From Alistipes sp. (GTDB lineage Bacteria > Bacteroidota > Bacteroidia > Bacteroidales > Rikenellaceae): a stretch of DNA of 64,000 nucleotides. The notes beneath the pieces were generated by a model. That model saw only the letters and a list, made by a program, of their open reading frames with translations, was not told where the DNA came from and did not search any database. The position numbers were made by a program, and so were the translations under genes. Positions 25,969 to 34,340 of this stretch are shown here, in pieces. Each line of letters begins with the position of its first letter. Within the stretch, counting starts at the first letter, position 1. The stretch covers positions 1-64,000 of the forward strand of contig JAGBAX010000008.1 of NCBI GenBank assembly GCA_017938765.1, in the 5' to 3' direction.

Positions 25969-28900
25969 TTACTCAATTACAACAGAGATATCCTTGATAC
26001 GAACCTGACCTTCAGAAGCAGTAGCAACGAACTTATCTACGCTACCAGACCAAGTGATTGTGCCATTATCCTTGTTACCTACTGCGTTATCTGCACCCTC
26101 AACAGTCATATTAAGAGCGTAAGTGGCAGCATAGGTTACAGTGATATTTACATTCTTAACCTTCTGACCAGCAGGAGGAACTACTACAAATAGTGAGCTC
26201 TTGTAAACGCGGATATGGTCATCCTTTGCAGCTACTGGAGTAGTTGTAGATGTACCCTGATAGTAACCCATCTTCACGCCATCAACAGTTGTGTAGAAGC
26301 CCTTACCATAAGTTGCGTCAGTCTCCTCTGTCCAAGTAAGTGAAGCGTTAAGCGCTGCGCTAACAGTAGTACCAGTACCTGGTGTTGGCTCTGGATCTGG
26401 AGTAGGGTCTGGGGTTACTGCGCCACTTGCCTCGGCAACAGAGAAGTTCTTAACCTCCCAAGTACCAGCCTTTGAAGCTGTTGAAACATACTTGAAGGCA
26501 ACTTTAACTGTGCTACCTACATACTTTGCAAGGCTAATCTCGCCTGACTCAACAAATGTCCAAGAGTTGTTGTCGCTGTAAGTAGGGATAGTAACCTGCT
26601 CCCAAGCACCGTCGTTAGCAGATACCCAAAGGGTAAGCTCCTCTGATGGAGTTCCAGCGAACTTGTGTGCGTGAGTAAAAGTAACAACTGGAGAGGTCGC
26701 ACCAGCAAGTGAGATTGCAGGAGAAACTAACCAACTCTCTGCCACAACAGCTGCATTATTCATAAATGCCGAAGCCTTCATATAACCATCGCTGTTGTAT
26801 GTAGAGTGCTGCCAAACATAGCTCAATGTACCAAGTGTAACATTGTTAATTGTAAAGTCGCCTTGGCTTGTAGCAAAGCTCTCAGCATATGGAAGTGTCT
26901 TTGCATCGCCAGGTGTTGGTGTTGGCTCTGGCTCTGGAGTAGCTCCACCGTCAAAGCGTGCACCAGTAAGAGATGCGTAGTCAGATGCTTGAGCAAAGAT
27001 AAGCTGCATTGCACCCTTGCTGATAGATGAGATACCCTTGATAGTACCTGAGCCCTGTGCTACAGTCTCAGCACCATAAGTAGCGTACTTAGATGAGAAT
27101 ACTACGAACTTATTACCATTAGCATCCTCCATATTGATAGATGTGTGAGCGCCACCTGTAACCCAAGTCTTTGTAAGGTCTGTAGCTGCTACCTGAACAC
27201 CCTCAATAGCAACATACTGACCCTCATACTTGTTTGCAAGGAAGTCAGCAATAGTTACAACCTTTGGCTCAACAGTGTTGCCAGTAGATACTGTGGTAAT
27301 CTTCTCAAGAGCAAGACCGCTAATCTGTACTGCACCGTTATACTCAGCAAGAGTTGCACCAGTAAGGTCAATCTTTACCTTTGTACCGAAAGCAAGCTCG
27401 TGGTTTGCAGCGAGGTAGAACTGAAGTGCACCAGTCTCATCCTGAACATAGAGACCCTTCTTTGAAGTGAGGTTGTTAAGCTCCATATTTGAGATAACAA
27501 CGCCCTCAATAGTACCAGAGAGTGATGCACCGTTACCAGCAGCAAGAATCTGAGCGATAGTCTTTGTCTCGCCTGGAGTAGGCTCTGGCTCTGGCTCTGG
27601 AGTAGTGCCACCAGGGTTGTCTGTACCAAGAGGCTCATCAGAGAACTTAACACCACAAACGATTACGCGTGGAGCGATATCTGGTGCTGTGCCAGAGTGG
27701 GTAGTGAGCGCAAAGTCTGCATTTGTACTAAACTCAATAGTAGATGTCTCAGTAAGACCCTCAAGCTTTACAGAGTAGTGGTCTGTATCAGCAAATGTAA
27801 GTGCAGTGTATGGAGGATTACCAGTAGCACCAGCGTTAGCTGTAAGAGCTACAGACTGAACAGCACCACCGTCTACGCGGAAGTAAAGAGTAGCTGTTGT
27901 ACCCTTCCAAGCTGCTGCGTAGAAGTTGATATACTTTGTACCTGATACGCCAATAGCTGCTGAAGTGAACTTACCCTGCTGCTTGCTCTTACCAAGCTTG
28001 AAACCAGTAGCTGCCTGACCGTTAATAGTAGTAGCTGCAAGAGAGTATGCTGCATTTGTAGAGTCGTCAGCTGCGCAAACAAATGGAACATCAGATGCGT
28101 ATATGCCCTCTGCTGGCTCTGGAGTAGGCTCGTCGCCACCCTCGCCAGGAACAAGGCTTACAAAGATAGCATCCTTACCCTGTGGAGTATTGTTGTATGA
28201 TGTGCGAAGAGTACGAACAGTGATTGTATCGCCACTCTTTGCACCAGATTCTGCCCAGTACTTCTGCTCACCAGTAGGGCTGCATAGACCGTAGATAAGT
28301 ACTGTACCAGTGCTGTCAGTAAGGTCAAAGTTACCATAAGTAGTGTTAGTGACATTAGAGATTACACCAGTAAGCTCGTAGTATGTAGTGCCATCCTCAG
28401 CAGCTGCCAAGAACTCAGCAACAGTAGCCTTTACTGCCTCTGTAGGAACATTACCACCGCCAGTGTTACCACCGCCAATAGCGTTGTTGAAGTCTACAAC
28501 TGGACCGTTACCACCCTCAACAAGACGGAAGTCGTCAAAACGAAGAGCTGCCTGATACTGGTATGCAGTTGATGGCAGTGGAGTAGTTGTGTCAGCCTTG
28601 TAGTTAGAGAAGCGAACAAAGAGCTTGTCTGCATCTGCAGGAAGAGTAAATGGAGCGATAGCGTACTCCCAGTTACCATCAGCCATTGTAGAGTAGGTAA
28701 TAGCACCGAAGTTTGTGCCATCAACGCTGACCTCAACAGTAAGATTCTCGCCAGACTTAAGTGGAGATACTGGAGCTGGAGCGTAAGGAGAAGCACTCTC
28801 ATTTGCATACTGGTTGTGTGCAGTGAATGAGAAGGTGTAGTTCTTAACGCCGCTCTTAATGTTGATGTTGTGGATAATAAACTCAACACCATCCTTTGCC

Positions 28901-29529
28901 TGAAGATAAGCATAAGGAGCGTCAGTAGCGTAAGTAGCACCTACAGGAGCCCAAGACTTACCAGAGTTACGAACAGATGCGTTCTTACCAGTGTAGGTAA
29001 CACCGCTCTGATCAAAGCCCTCGCCACCCTGTGGGTTCCAACCAGTGTACTTGTCAACATATGGCCAGTAGCCGTCAACCTTTGATACAGACTCGCCACC
29101 ATCCTCGTAGTAAACGAATGCACCGCCTACTGCTGGAATGTCAGAGTCAGACTGGCTGATAGATACGCTTGCCTTCTTTGTGATAGGGTAGCCGCTAACA
29201 TAGCCAGTTGCTGTAAACGTAGCCTTAATGGTGCGCATTGCCTCAGCTGCGGGTACCTCAAAGGTAATAACAGCATCGCCATTGCCAGACATAGCACTTG
29301 CAACAACACCCTCGGTGTCAATCTCAAGTGTCCACTCTGCAGGGGTCTCAACAACAACCTGCTCGGTAGTGCCACCAGCAAGAGCAACATTAAGTGATGC
29401 AGGGGTAACCTTGATAGTAGGAATGCCCTGGTAGCCACCAGTGCCCTCCTCATTCTCGGTACACGAAGCTGCAAATCCTGCTACCAGCACCATTGCTGAA
29501 TAGAGGAGAGAACGAAAAATGTTTTTCAT
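25969..29529 (-). CDS. Giant multidomain DUF5689/BACON/choice-of-anchor-J lipoprotein
   Basis: A 1186-residue surface lipoprotein with lipobox Cys23 (VAGFAASC). In order: BACON domain (about 36-125); a beta-sandwich/anchor-J-like domain (about 135-350); a DUF5689/OB-like domain (about 365-480, EFLAAAEDGTTYYELTGVI); another beta domain (about 485-640); a tandem DUF5689 unit (about 655-880, GTIEGVVISNMELNNL ... GLYVQDETGALQFYL); a choice-of-anchor-J domain (about 890-1050, ESWLVSPAISLAG); and a C-terminal beta domain. Pro-Glu/Pro-Asp linkers separate the modules. OB-like folds often bind nucleic acid, but this is inference. The start at 29529 is set by the lipobox and by the promoter at 29617-29648. 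First gene of the operon. Confidence 0.82.
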   Translation of the reverse strand: MKNIFRSLLYSAMVLVAGFAASCTENEEGTGGYQGIPTIKVTPASLNVALAGGTTEQVVVETPAEWTLEIDTEGVVASAMSGNGDAVITFEVPAAEAMRTIKATFTATGYVSGYPITKKASVSISQSDSDIPAVGGAFVYYEDGGESVSKVDGYWPYVDKYTGWNPQGGEGFDQSGVTYTGKNASVRNSGKSWAPVGATYATDAPYAYLQAKDGVEFIIHNINIKSGVKNYTFSFTAHNQYANESASPYAPAPVSPLKSGENLTVEVSVDGTNFGAITYSTMADGNWEYAIAPFTLPADADKLFVRFSNYKADTTTPLPSTAYQYQAALRFDDFRLVEGGNGPVVDFNNAIGGGNTGGGNVPTEAVKATVAEFLAAAEDGTTYYELTGVISNVTNTTYGNFDLTDSTGTVLIYGLCSPTGEQKYWAESGAKSGDTITVRTLRTSYNNTPQGKDAIFVSLVPGEGGDEPTPEPAEGIYASDVPFVCAADDSTNAAYSLAATTINGQAATGFKLGKSKQQGKFTSAAIGVSGTKYINFYAAAWKGTTATLYFRVDGGAVQSVALTANAGATGNPPYTALTFADTDHYSVKLEGLTETSTIEFSTNADFALTTHSGTAPDIAPRVIVCGVKFSDEPLGTDNPGGTTPEPEPEPTPGETKTIAQILAAGNGASLSGTIEGVVISNMELNNLTSKKGLYVQDETGALQFYLAANHELAFGTKVKIDLTGATLAEYNGAVQISGLALEKITTVSTGNTVEPKVVTIADFLANKYEGQYVAIEGVQVAATDLTKTWVTGGAHTSINMEDANGNKFVVFSSKYATYGAETVAQGSGTIKGISSISKGAMQLIFAQASDYASLTGARFDGGATPEPEPTPTPGDAKTLPYAESFATSQGDFTINNVTLGTLSYVWQHSTYNSDGYMKASAFMNNAAVVAESWLVSPAISLAGATSPVVTFTHAHKFAGTPSEELTLWVSANDGAWEQVTIPTYSDNNSWTFVESGEISLAKYVGSTVKVAFKYVSTASKAGTWEVKNFSVAEASGAVTPDPTPDPEPTPGTGTTVSAALNASLTWTEETDATYGKGFYTTVDGVKMGYYQGTSTTTPVAAKDDHIRVYKSSLFVVVPPAGQKVKNVNITVTYAATYALNMTVEGADNAVGNKDNGTITWSGSVDKFVATASEGQVRIKDISVVIE

Positions 29530-29616
29530 ACTGCTTTTTGTGTTTAAATGGTTTATAAATATGTTAATTAGTAAATAATTCTCTCGCGTACGTGCGTATA
29601 CGCGCACATTAGCTGC

Positions 29617-29648
29617 CAAAGTTACAGACTTTTTCTCTAACTGCCAAA
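29617..29648 (-). promoter_or_regulatory. Promoter of the 10-kb receptor/nuclease operon
   Basis: On the minus strand, TTTG (29645-29648), 20 bases, TAACTTTG (29617-29624). The leader to the ATG at 29529 is about 80 bases and contains the alternating Pu/Py stretch CGTACGTGCGTATACGCGCAC (29586-29606 region). Confidence 0.75.
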
Positions 29649-29703
29649 TTTGTTACGATTTTTCAGCTATAGGATTTCATTTTATCTTTACTGCAACAAA
29701 AAA

Positions 29704-29727
29704 AGAGCAACCCGTGTAGGTTGCTCT
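29704..29727 (-). terminator. Terminator of the M16 protease gene
   Basis: A 9-bp stem AGAGCAACC/GGTTGCTCT (29704-29712 with 29719-29727), 6-base loop, then seven T in the minus direction. Confidence 0.85.
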
Positions 29728-29748
29728 CTGAATTAGTATGTCATATAA

Positions 29749-32580
29749 CTACTTTGCAGGACGCATAACAACGTATGTCATATTGCCATCAGCAAGAACC
29801 TTTGCTGCAAGGGCTGCAATCTTCTCGCCAGTCATACCCTTAACGATATTCTCGTAGTTAGCCACGCGGTTTACTGCCTCGCCATAAGTGTAGTACTGGT
29901 AGATGTAGTTCATCCAAGCGCCGTTCTGAACAAGGCGGTTGTTCCACTCCTTAACCATATACTCGCGCACCTTCTCAAGGTCCTCACTCTTTGGACCGTT
30001 AGCAGCTATCTCCTTAAGCTCAGCAACAACGATTTCTGACAGTTCATCTGCCATCTTCTCGTTAGTATCAAACTGAATAACAAGCTGGTAGTTAGGGTTA
30101 TACAGTGCCTGTACAGAGCCACCAACACCTACGCCATAAGTGCCACCCTTCTCCTCGCGGATAGATACTGTGTAGCGTGAACGCAGGATATCCTGCAGGA
30201 AGTTCATTGTTACAGAGTTCTCAAGGTTGTACTCAATATCACCAGTGTAGATACGACATACGCTAACCTTTGGCTGCTGCATAGGGTGCTTAAAGTCATT
30301 AACAACCTCACCCTTAGCGTAGCGAATACCGTCGTCAAGGCGCTTTGTCAGCTTCTTCTTTGTAGGAAGGCTACCGATATACTTCTCAACCATTGGCTGA
30401 AGAGTCTCAAGATTTACATTACCAACGATATAAACTGTATAATCTGCAGCGTTAGCGGTAAGTGAGCGGTAGATAGGCTCCAGACGCTCATACTTAATAG
30501 AGTTCAGCACCTCGGTAGAGATCTGCTGACGACGGTAGTGGTTGTTATAGAGGCTCTTGAGCTGCTCTGAAGAGGCCTTGAAGTCAGGGTTGGTCTTCAG
30601 ATTCTCTACATAACTGATATACTGGCTCATAGTAGCCTTGAAGTCATCCTCACTGAAGCGTGGCGCAGTAAAGCGGAGGTAGAGAAGCTGCATAATGGTC
30701 TCAAGGTCCTTTGGAGAGCCATTACCCGCGATTGTTGTAGTGTAATCGTCAGGAGATACAGATGTAGATGCGCTCTTACCAGAGAGCTGCTTGCGAAGCT
30801 CTGTAGATGAGAACTTACCAACACCCATCTGACCCATAGCCATTGGCATATACTTACCAGTGTAGTAATCCTCGTCTGTAAGGTTACTTACACCGCTCTG
30901 CGCAACCATACGGATGCTAACCTCGTCAGCCTTGAATGTAGTTGGCTTAACAACAACCTTAATGCCATTCTTCAGTGTCCACTCTGTAGTGCCGAGAGTC
31001 TCGTTTGTAGCTACCTTCTTAACCTTTGAGCCCTTGAGAGCCTCTGGGTTGGCAATAAGTGGCTCCTTAACAGTGTTATCCTTGTAAGGTGCAATCTCTG
31101 AAGCCTTTACAGCCTTGAGTACCTCAAGAACATCAGCCTCGGTAGGGTTTACTACGCCATCCTTCTTAGGAGCGTTTGCAATAACAACATTGTTGTGGTC
31201 TGTGATATACTGCTTGTAAACCTGATTTACAGCATCAAGAGGCATCTGTGCGATAATCGCGCTATCCATCTTCCACTCAAGCTCTGCAGGAGGGAAGGCT
31301 GTATTGCGACGGAATGCAGAGAGGTAGCGCTGAACATACTGACCGTTCATTCTGTCGTTACGGTTTGTGTATGCCTGCTCCTCGCGACGAAGTACCTGTG
31401 CCTTTGCGCGCTCAAACTCAGCCTCAGTAAAGCCGTGACGACGGATTCTCTCAAGCTCGGTAAGTGCAGCAGCAAAACCAGCCTTAAGACCGCCATCCTT
31501 TGTATTTACACCCAGTGTAAGGCCATCAAGGGTAGGGCAGATACCAACACCACCATTGCCGATGTATGCCTGAGTAAATGGTGCATCTGGCTTCATAGCA
31601 ATCTCGGCAAGACGAGCATTAGCCATTGTGCCAGCGATAGAGTTGATAAGTGAAATCTGCTCTGCAACAACAGTATTGCGCATCTCGCGTGGCATAGCTG
31701 GACGCTTGATAAACAGACTGATGTCACTCTCAACCATCTCTGGATCCTCAAAGATAGATACGATAGGCTCCTGATTGTCTGGAACAACAATTACCTCCTT
31801 CTGTGCTGCATCTGCTGCTGGAGCAGGGATGTCTGCCATAAGGGTCTTAATCTGCGCCTCAATCTTATCAACATCAATATCACCAACAACAACTACAGCC
31901 TGATAGTCAGGACGATACCACTTGTCGTAGAAGCTCTTGATATCATCATAGCTAAAGCTCTGAAGACCATCAAGGTGGCCGATAAGGTTACGATGCTCGT
32001 ACTTTGTACCCTTGAAAAGGGTCTTGAGCAGATTGATTGTAGAACGCCAAGAAGCGCCATCGCTAGTACGAAGCTCCTCCTGAATAACACCGCGCTCCTT
32101 GTCAATCTCGCTGTGGTCAAGGGTGATAAAGTGTGACCAGTCGTGCATAATGAGCATTGCTGTATCAACAACACCCTGACGAGATACTGGTACATCCTTA
32201 ATCAGATACTGTGTATAGTCCCATGAAGTACCCGCATTGAGGTTAGCACCAAACTTTACACCCACCTTCTCAAGATACTCAATAAGCATCTTGCCAGGCA
32301 GATTCTTTGTGCCGTTGAATGCCATATGCTCAAGGAAGTGAGCCAAACCCTGCTGGTTGTCATCCTCCTGGATAGCACCTACATCGTGGATGATGTAGAA
32401 GTCTGCAAGTCCCTTCTGTTTGTTGTTGTGACGGATGTAGTACTTCATACCGTTCTCCAACTGACCAGTTCTAACCTCTGGGTCCTGTGGGATAACAGGA
32501 ATCTGAGGCTGGGTGCTCAACTGAGCCACCGCTGCAAATGCAACAAGAGTTGCAAGTGCTGACAAGAAAAACTTTCTCAT
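29749..32580 (-). CDS. Exported M16 family zinc metalloprotease (pitrilysin-like)
   Basis: A 943-residue protease with a signal peptide (MRKFFLSALATLVAFAAVAQ). The inverted zinc motif is HFLEHMAF (HxxEH), and the distal zinc Glu lies in ERGVIQEELRT. The usual two catalytic/inactive half pairs follow (M16 and M16_C repeats over about 30-480 and 530-940), the second half having lost the HxxEH site. Members degrade peptides in the periplasm. The gene has a long 5' region: the dispersed element at 32598-32773 lies between the start codon and the best promoter (32844-32874). Confidence 0.92.
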   Translation of the reverse strand: MRKFFLSALATLVAFAAVAQLSTQPQIPVIPQDPEVRTGQLENGMKYYIRHNNKQKGLADFYIIHDVGAIQEDDNQQGLAHFLEHMAFNGTKNLPGKMLIEYLEKVGVKFGANLNAGTSWDYTQYLIKDVPVSRQGVVDTAMLIMHDWSHFITLDHSEIDKERGVIQEELRTSDGASWRSTINLLKTLFKGTKYEHRNLIGHLDGLQSFSYDDIKSFYDKWYRPDYQAVVVVGDIDVDKIEAQIKTLMADIPAPAADAAQKEVIVVPDNQEPIVSIFEDPEMVESDISLFIKRPAMPREMRNTVVAEQISLINSIAGTMANARLAEIAMKPDAPFTQAYIGNGGVGICPTLDGLTLGVNTKDGGLKAGFAAALTELERIRRHGFTEAEFERAKAQVLRREEQAYTNRNDRMNGQYVQRYLSAFRRNTAFPPAELEWKMDSAIIAQMPLDAVNQVYKQYITDHNNVVIANAPKKDGVVNPTEADVLEVLKAVKASEIAPYKDNTVKEPLIANPEALKGSKVKKVATNETLGTTEWTLKNGIKVVVKPTTFKADEVSIRMVAQSGVSNLTDEDYYTGKYMPMAMGQMGVGKFSSTELRKQLSGKSASTSVSPDDYTTTIAGNGSPKDLETIMQLLYLRFTAPRFSEDDFKATMSQYISYVENLKTNPDFKASSEQLKSLYNNHYRRQQISTEVLNSIKYERLEPIYRSLTANAADYTVYIVGNVNLETLQPMVEKYIGSLPTKKKLTKRLDDGIRYAKGEVVNDFKHPMQQPKVSVCRIYTGDIEYNLENSVTMNFLQDILRSRYTVSIREEKGGTYGVGVGGSVQALYNPNYQLVIQFDTNEKMADELSEIVVAELKEIAANGPKSEDLEKVREYMVKEWNNRLVQNGAWMNYIYQYYTYGEAVNRVANYENIVKGMTGEKIAALAAKVLADGNMTYVVMRPAK

Positions 32581-32597
32581 TGTCGTAAAGATATTTT

Positions 32598-32773
32598 CTA
32601 TAAATTAGTAAAAAGTTAATTATCGTTCTTGATTAGATTCTATTTCGGTCGCTTTTTGGTATATTTTGGTATATTTTTCATCTTTTCTCGGTTACAATAG
32701 GCTATTGCGCCCTCAAAAGAGTTGAAAAATATCCTCAAAATATCCTCAAAAATCGTCACGACCTAATTTATAG
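32598..32773 (-). repeat. Dispersed element with terminal inverted repeats, copy 2
   Basis: A 176-bp reverse-complement copy of the element at 141-314, again bounded by CTATAAATTAG (32598-32608) and CTAATTTATAG (32763-32773). The identical 31-base core is at 32682-32712 and the 17-base block at 32643-32659. It fills most of the 309-base gap between the protease gene and the HTH gene and would be transcribed as 5' leader of the protease mRNA. Confidence 0.75.
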
Positions 32774-32843
32774 AACCTATCTTAAACATTTTGTTTTTTG
32801 GTTACTGTTTGCTCATTCACCTATTGTAATCGCGATACGGGTG

Positions 32844-32874
32844 CAAATATACCCCCCCCCACGAATATTCCAAA
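32844..32874 (-). promoter_or_regulatory. Promoter with a nine-base G tract in its spacer
   Basis: On the minus strand, TTTG (32871-32874), 19 bases, TATATTTG (32844-32851). The spacer includes nine consecutive G (C on plus, 32852-32860) directly against the -7 box. Directed at the M16 protease gene about 260 bases away. Confidence 0.6.
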
Positions 32875-32889
32875 TTTTTAAGACAAAAT

Positions 32890-33093
32890 CTATCGCTCAA
32901 ACTCCAATATATCTCCTGGCTGGCACTTTAGCACCTTGCATATAGCCTCAAGAGTTGAAAATCGTATAGCACGACCCTTGCCCGTTTTGAGTATAGATAG
33001 ATTTGCCTGCGTAATTCCAATCTTCTCTGCCAGCTCGGTAAGCGATATATGCTTCTTTGCCATTAACGCAGCTAATTTAATATTTATTGCCAT
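32890..33093 (-). CDS. Small XRE-family HTH transcriptional regulator
   Basis: A 67-residue protein made almost entirely of a helix-turn-helix of the XRE/YozG class: LTELAEKIGITQANLSILKTGKGRAIRFSTLEAICKVLKCQPGDIL. Such single-domain proteins bind operator DNA as dimers. I start at ATG 33093 because the promoter at 33121-33152 would start transcription near 33114, after the alternative upstream TTG at 33123. Its target is not known; no membrane-protein partner (the usual companion of YozG-like regulators) is next to it. Confidence 0.88.
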   Translation of the reverse strand: MAINIKLAALMAKKHISLTELAEKIGITQANLSILKTGKGRAIRFSTLEAICKVLKCQPGDILEFER

Positions 33094-33120
33094 ATCTATG
33101 TGTATATTTACATTAGGAGA

Positions 33121-33152
33121 CAAAGATAATAATTTTTTGCAAAATATGCAAA
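33121..33152 (-). promoter_or_regulatory. Promoter of the HTH regulator
   Basis: On the minus strand, TTTG (33149-33152), 20 bases, TATCTTTG (33121-33128). Confidence 0.75.
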
Positions 33153-33182
33153 TTAGTGGGATTGAACACCATATTATATAAA

Positions 33183-33210
33183 AAGTGACGGCTCATACCA
33201 GTCGTCACTT
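33183..33210 (-). terminator. Terminator of the thioesterase-GT4 operon
   Basis: Stem AAGTGACG/CGTCACTT (33183-33190 with 33203-33210), extended by GCT/AGT pairs, just after the GT4 stop; T-run in the minus direction. Confidence 0.65.
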
Positions 33211-33218
33211 CGTATCGT

Positions 33219-34337
33219 CTATTGGCACTCATTAAGCACCTCAATAATCTTATCACACATCGTACTCCAGCTAAATCGTTTACGCTCCTTAACAATATTT
33301 TTTCTGAAACGCTCAAGGTTATCTCCTTGATATAGGCTCTCAATAGCCTCTTGAACTCCATCTACTGTCGGAGGGGTAACATATCCCACTCTGTCATCTG
33401 GAACAATCTCCGGCAGTCCACCTACATCTGTAACAATCATCGGTGTGAAGAAGTTGTAGGCTATCTGCGTAACACCACTCTGTGTGGCAGTTCTATATGG
33501 CAATACAAGTGCATCTGCCACAGAGAAGTAATACTTAACATCCGCATCGGCAATAAAGCAATCATGAAGAATAACTCTATCTCCAAGAGCGGTAAATAGT
33601 GGCTCATACTTCTCCTTGCTCTCGTAAAACTCACCCGCGACTATAAGTTTAACATTGTCAAGTTTAACACTCTTAAATGCCTCAAGAAGGATGTCAAGCC
33701 CTTTGTACTCGCGAATAAGACCAAAAAAAAGGAGATAATTGAACTCTGGGTTAAGCCCTAATTTTTTACAAGCCTCTGTGCGATCAACACGGTTGCCAAA
33801 GTTAGAGAACATAGGGTGTGGTGAAAAGAGTGCTGGGGCAGAAGAGTATGCCTTAAGTTCGCCTCCCACTTGCTCGGACATATATACAAAACCATCTACT
33901 GCGCCGAGGTAGTAGTGGTTGAACGGCTTATCTGTGATGTGATGCTCGTGTGGCTCAACATTGTCTATCTGACAAATAACCTTTGTAACACCATTGCGGC
34001 GCGCTATACGGCAAATAGTGCCAAAGCAAGGAGCCATAAACGGTGTCCAGTATTTCATCAAAATCATATCTGGAGCCTCTTTGCGCAGTCTGTTACCAAG
34101 TACAATCCAGTTTATAGGATTACATGTGTTCATTACCCGCTCTATGTGCAAATCGGCAGGTGCTGGGGTATCAACAGTCTGGCTCTTGCCAGGAAAGAGC
34201 AACGATGGATACTGTAGTGAAAAGGTGTAAATTTTTACCTCATCGCCTCGGCGCAAATATTCACGCGCCATTGTCTCCATTATTGATGCAAGACCTCCGC
34301 GATATGGGTGCGCGGGTCCCAGAATGACAATCTTCAT
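33219..34337 (-). CDS. Glycosyltransferase family 4 (GT-B fold)
   Basis: A 372-residue cytoplasmic glycosyltransferase. The N-terminal domain opens MKIVILGPAHPYRGGLASIMETMA (the GG loop on the acceptor side). The C-terminal domain has LLFFGLIREYKGLDILLEAF, LVLPYRTATQSGVTQIAY and VTDVGGLPEIV, the donor-site motifs. It lies three bases after an acyl-ACP thioesterase gene in the same transcript, so it may act on a lipid acceptor (for example lipid A core or a glycolipid), but this is only contextual. Confidence 0.88.
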   Translation of the reverse strand: MKIVILGPAHPYRGGLASIMETMAREYLRRGDEVKIYTFSLQYPSLLFPGKSQTVDTPAPADLHIERVMNTCNPINWIVLGNRLRKEAPDMILMKYWTPFMAPCFGTICRIARRNGVTKVICQIDNVEPHEHHITDKPFNHYYLGAVDGFVYMSEQVGGELKAYSSAPALFSPHPMFSNFGNRVDRTEACKKLGLNPEFNYLLFFGLIREYKGLDILLEAFKSVKLDNVKLIVAGEFYESKEKYEPLFTALGDRVILHDCFIADADVKYYFSVADALVLPYRTATQSGVTQIAYNFFTPMIVTDVGGLPEIVPDDRVGYVTPPTVDGVQEAIESLYQGDNLERFRKNIVKERKRFSWSTMCDKIIEVLNECQ

Positions 34338-34340
34338 AAT

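Noticed and set aside
25969-29529. Several long antisense and out-of-frame open frames rich in Ser/Leu/Val
   Set aside because: They lie within a well-supported lipoprotein gene, have low-complexity composition from codon bias, and show no domains.
32821-32835. Third copy of the dispersed element (CTATTGTAATCGCG)
   Set aside because: Only about ten bases resemble the core and no terminal repeats are present; probably chance.
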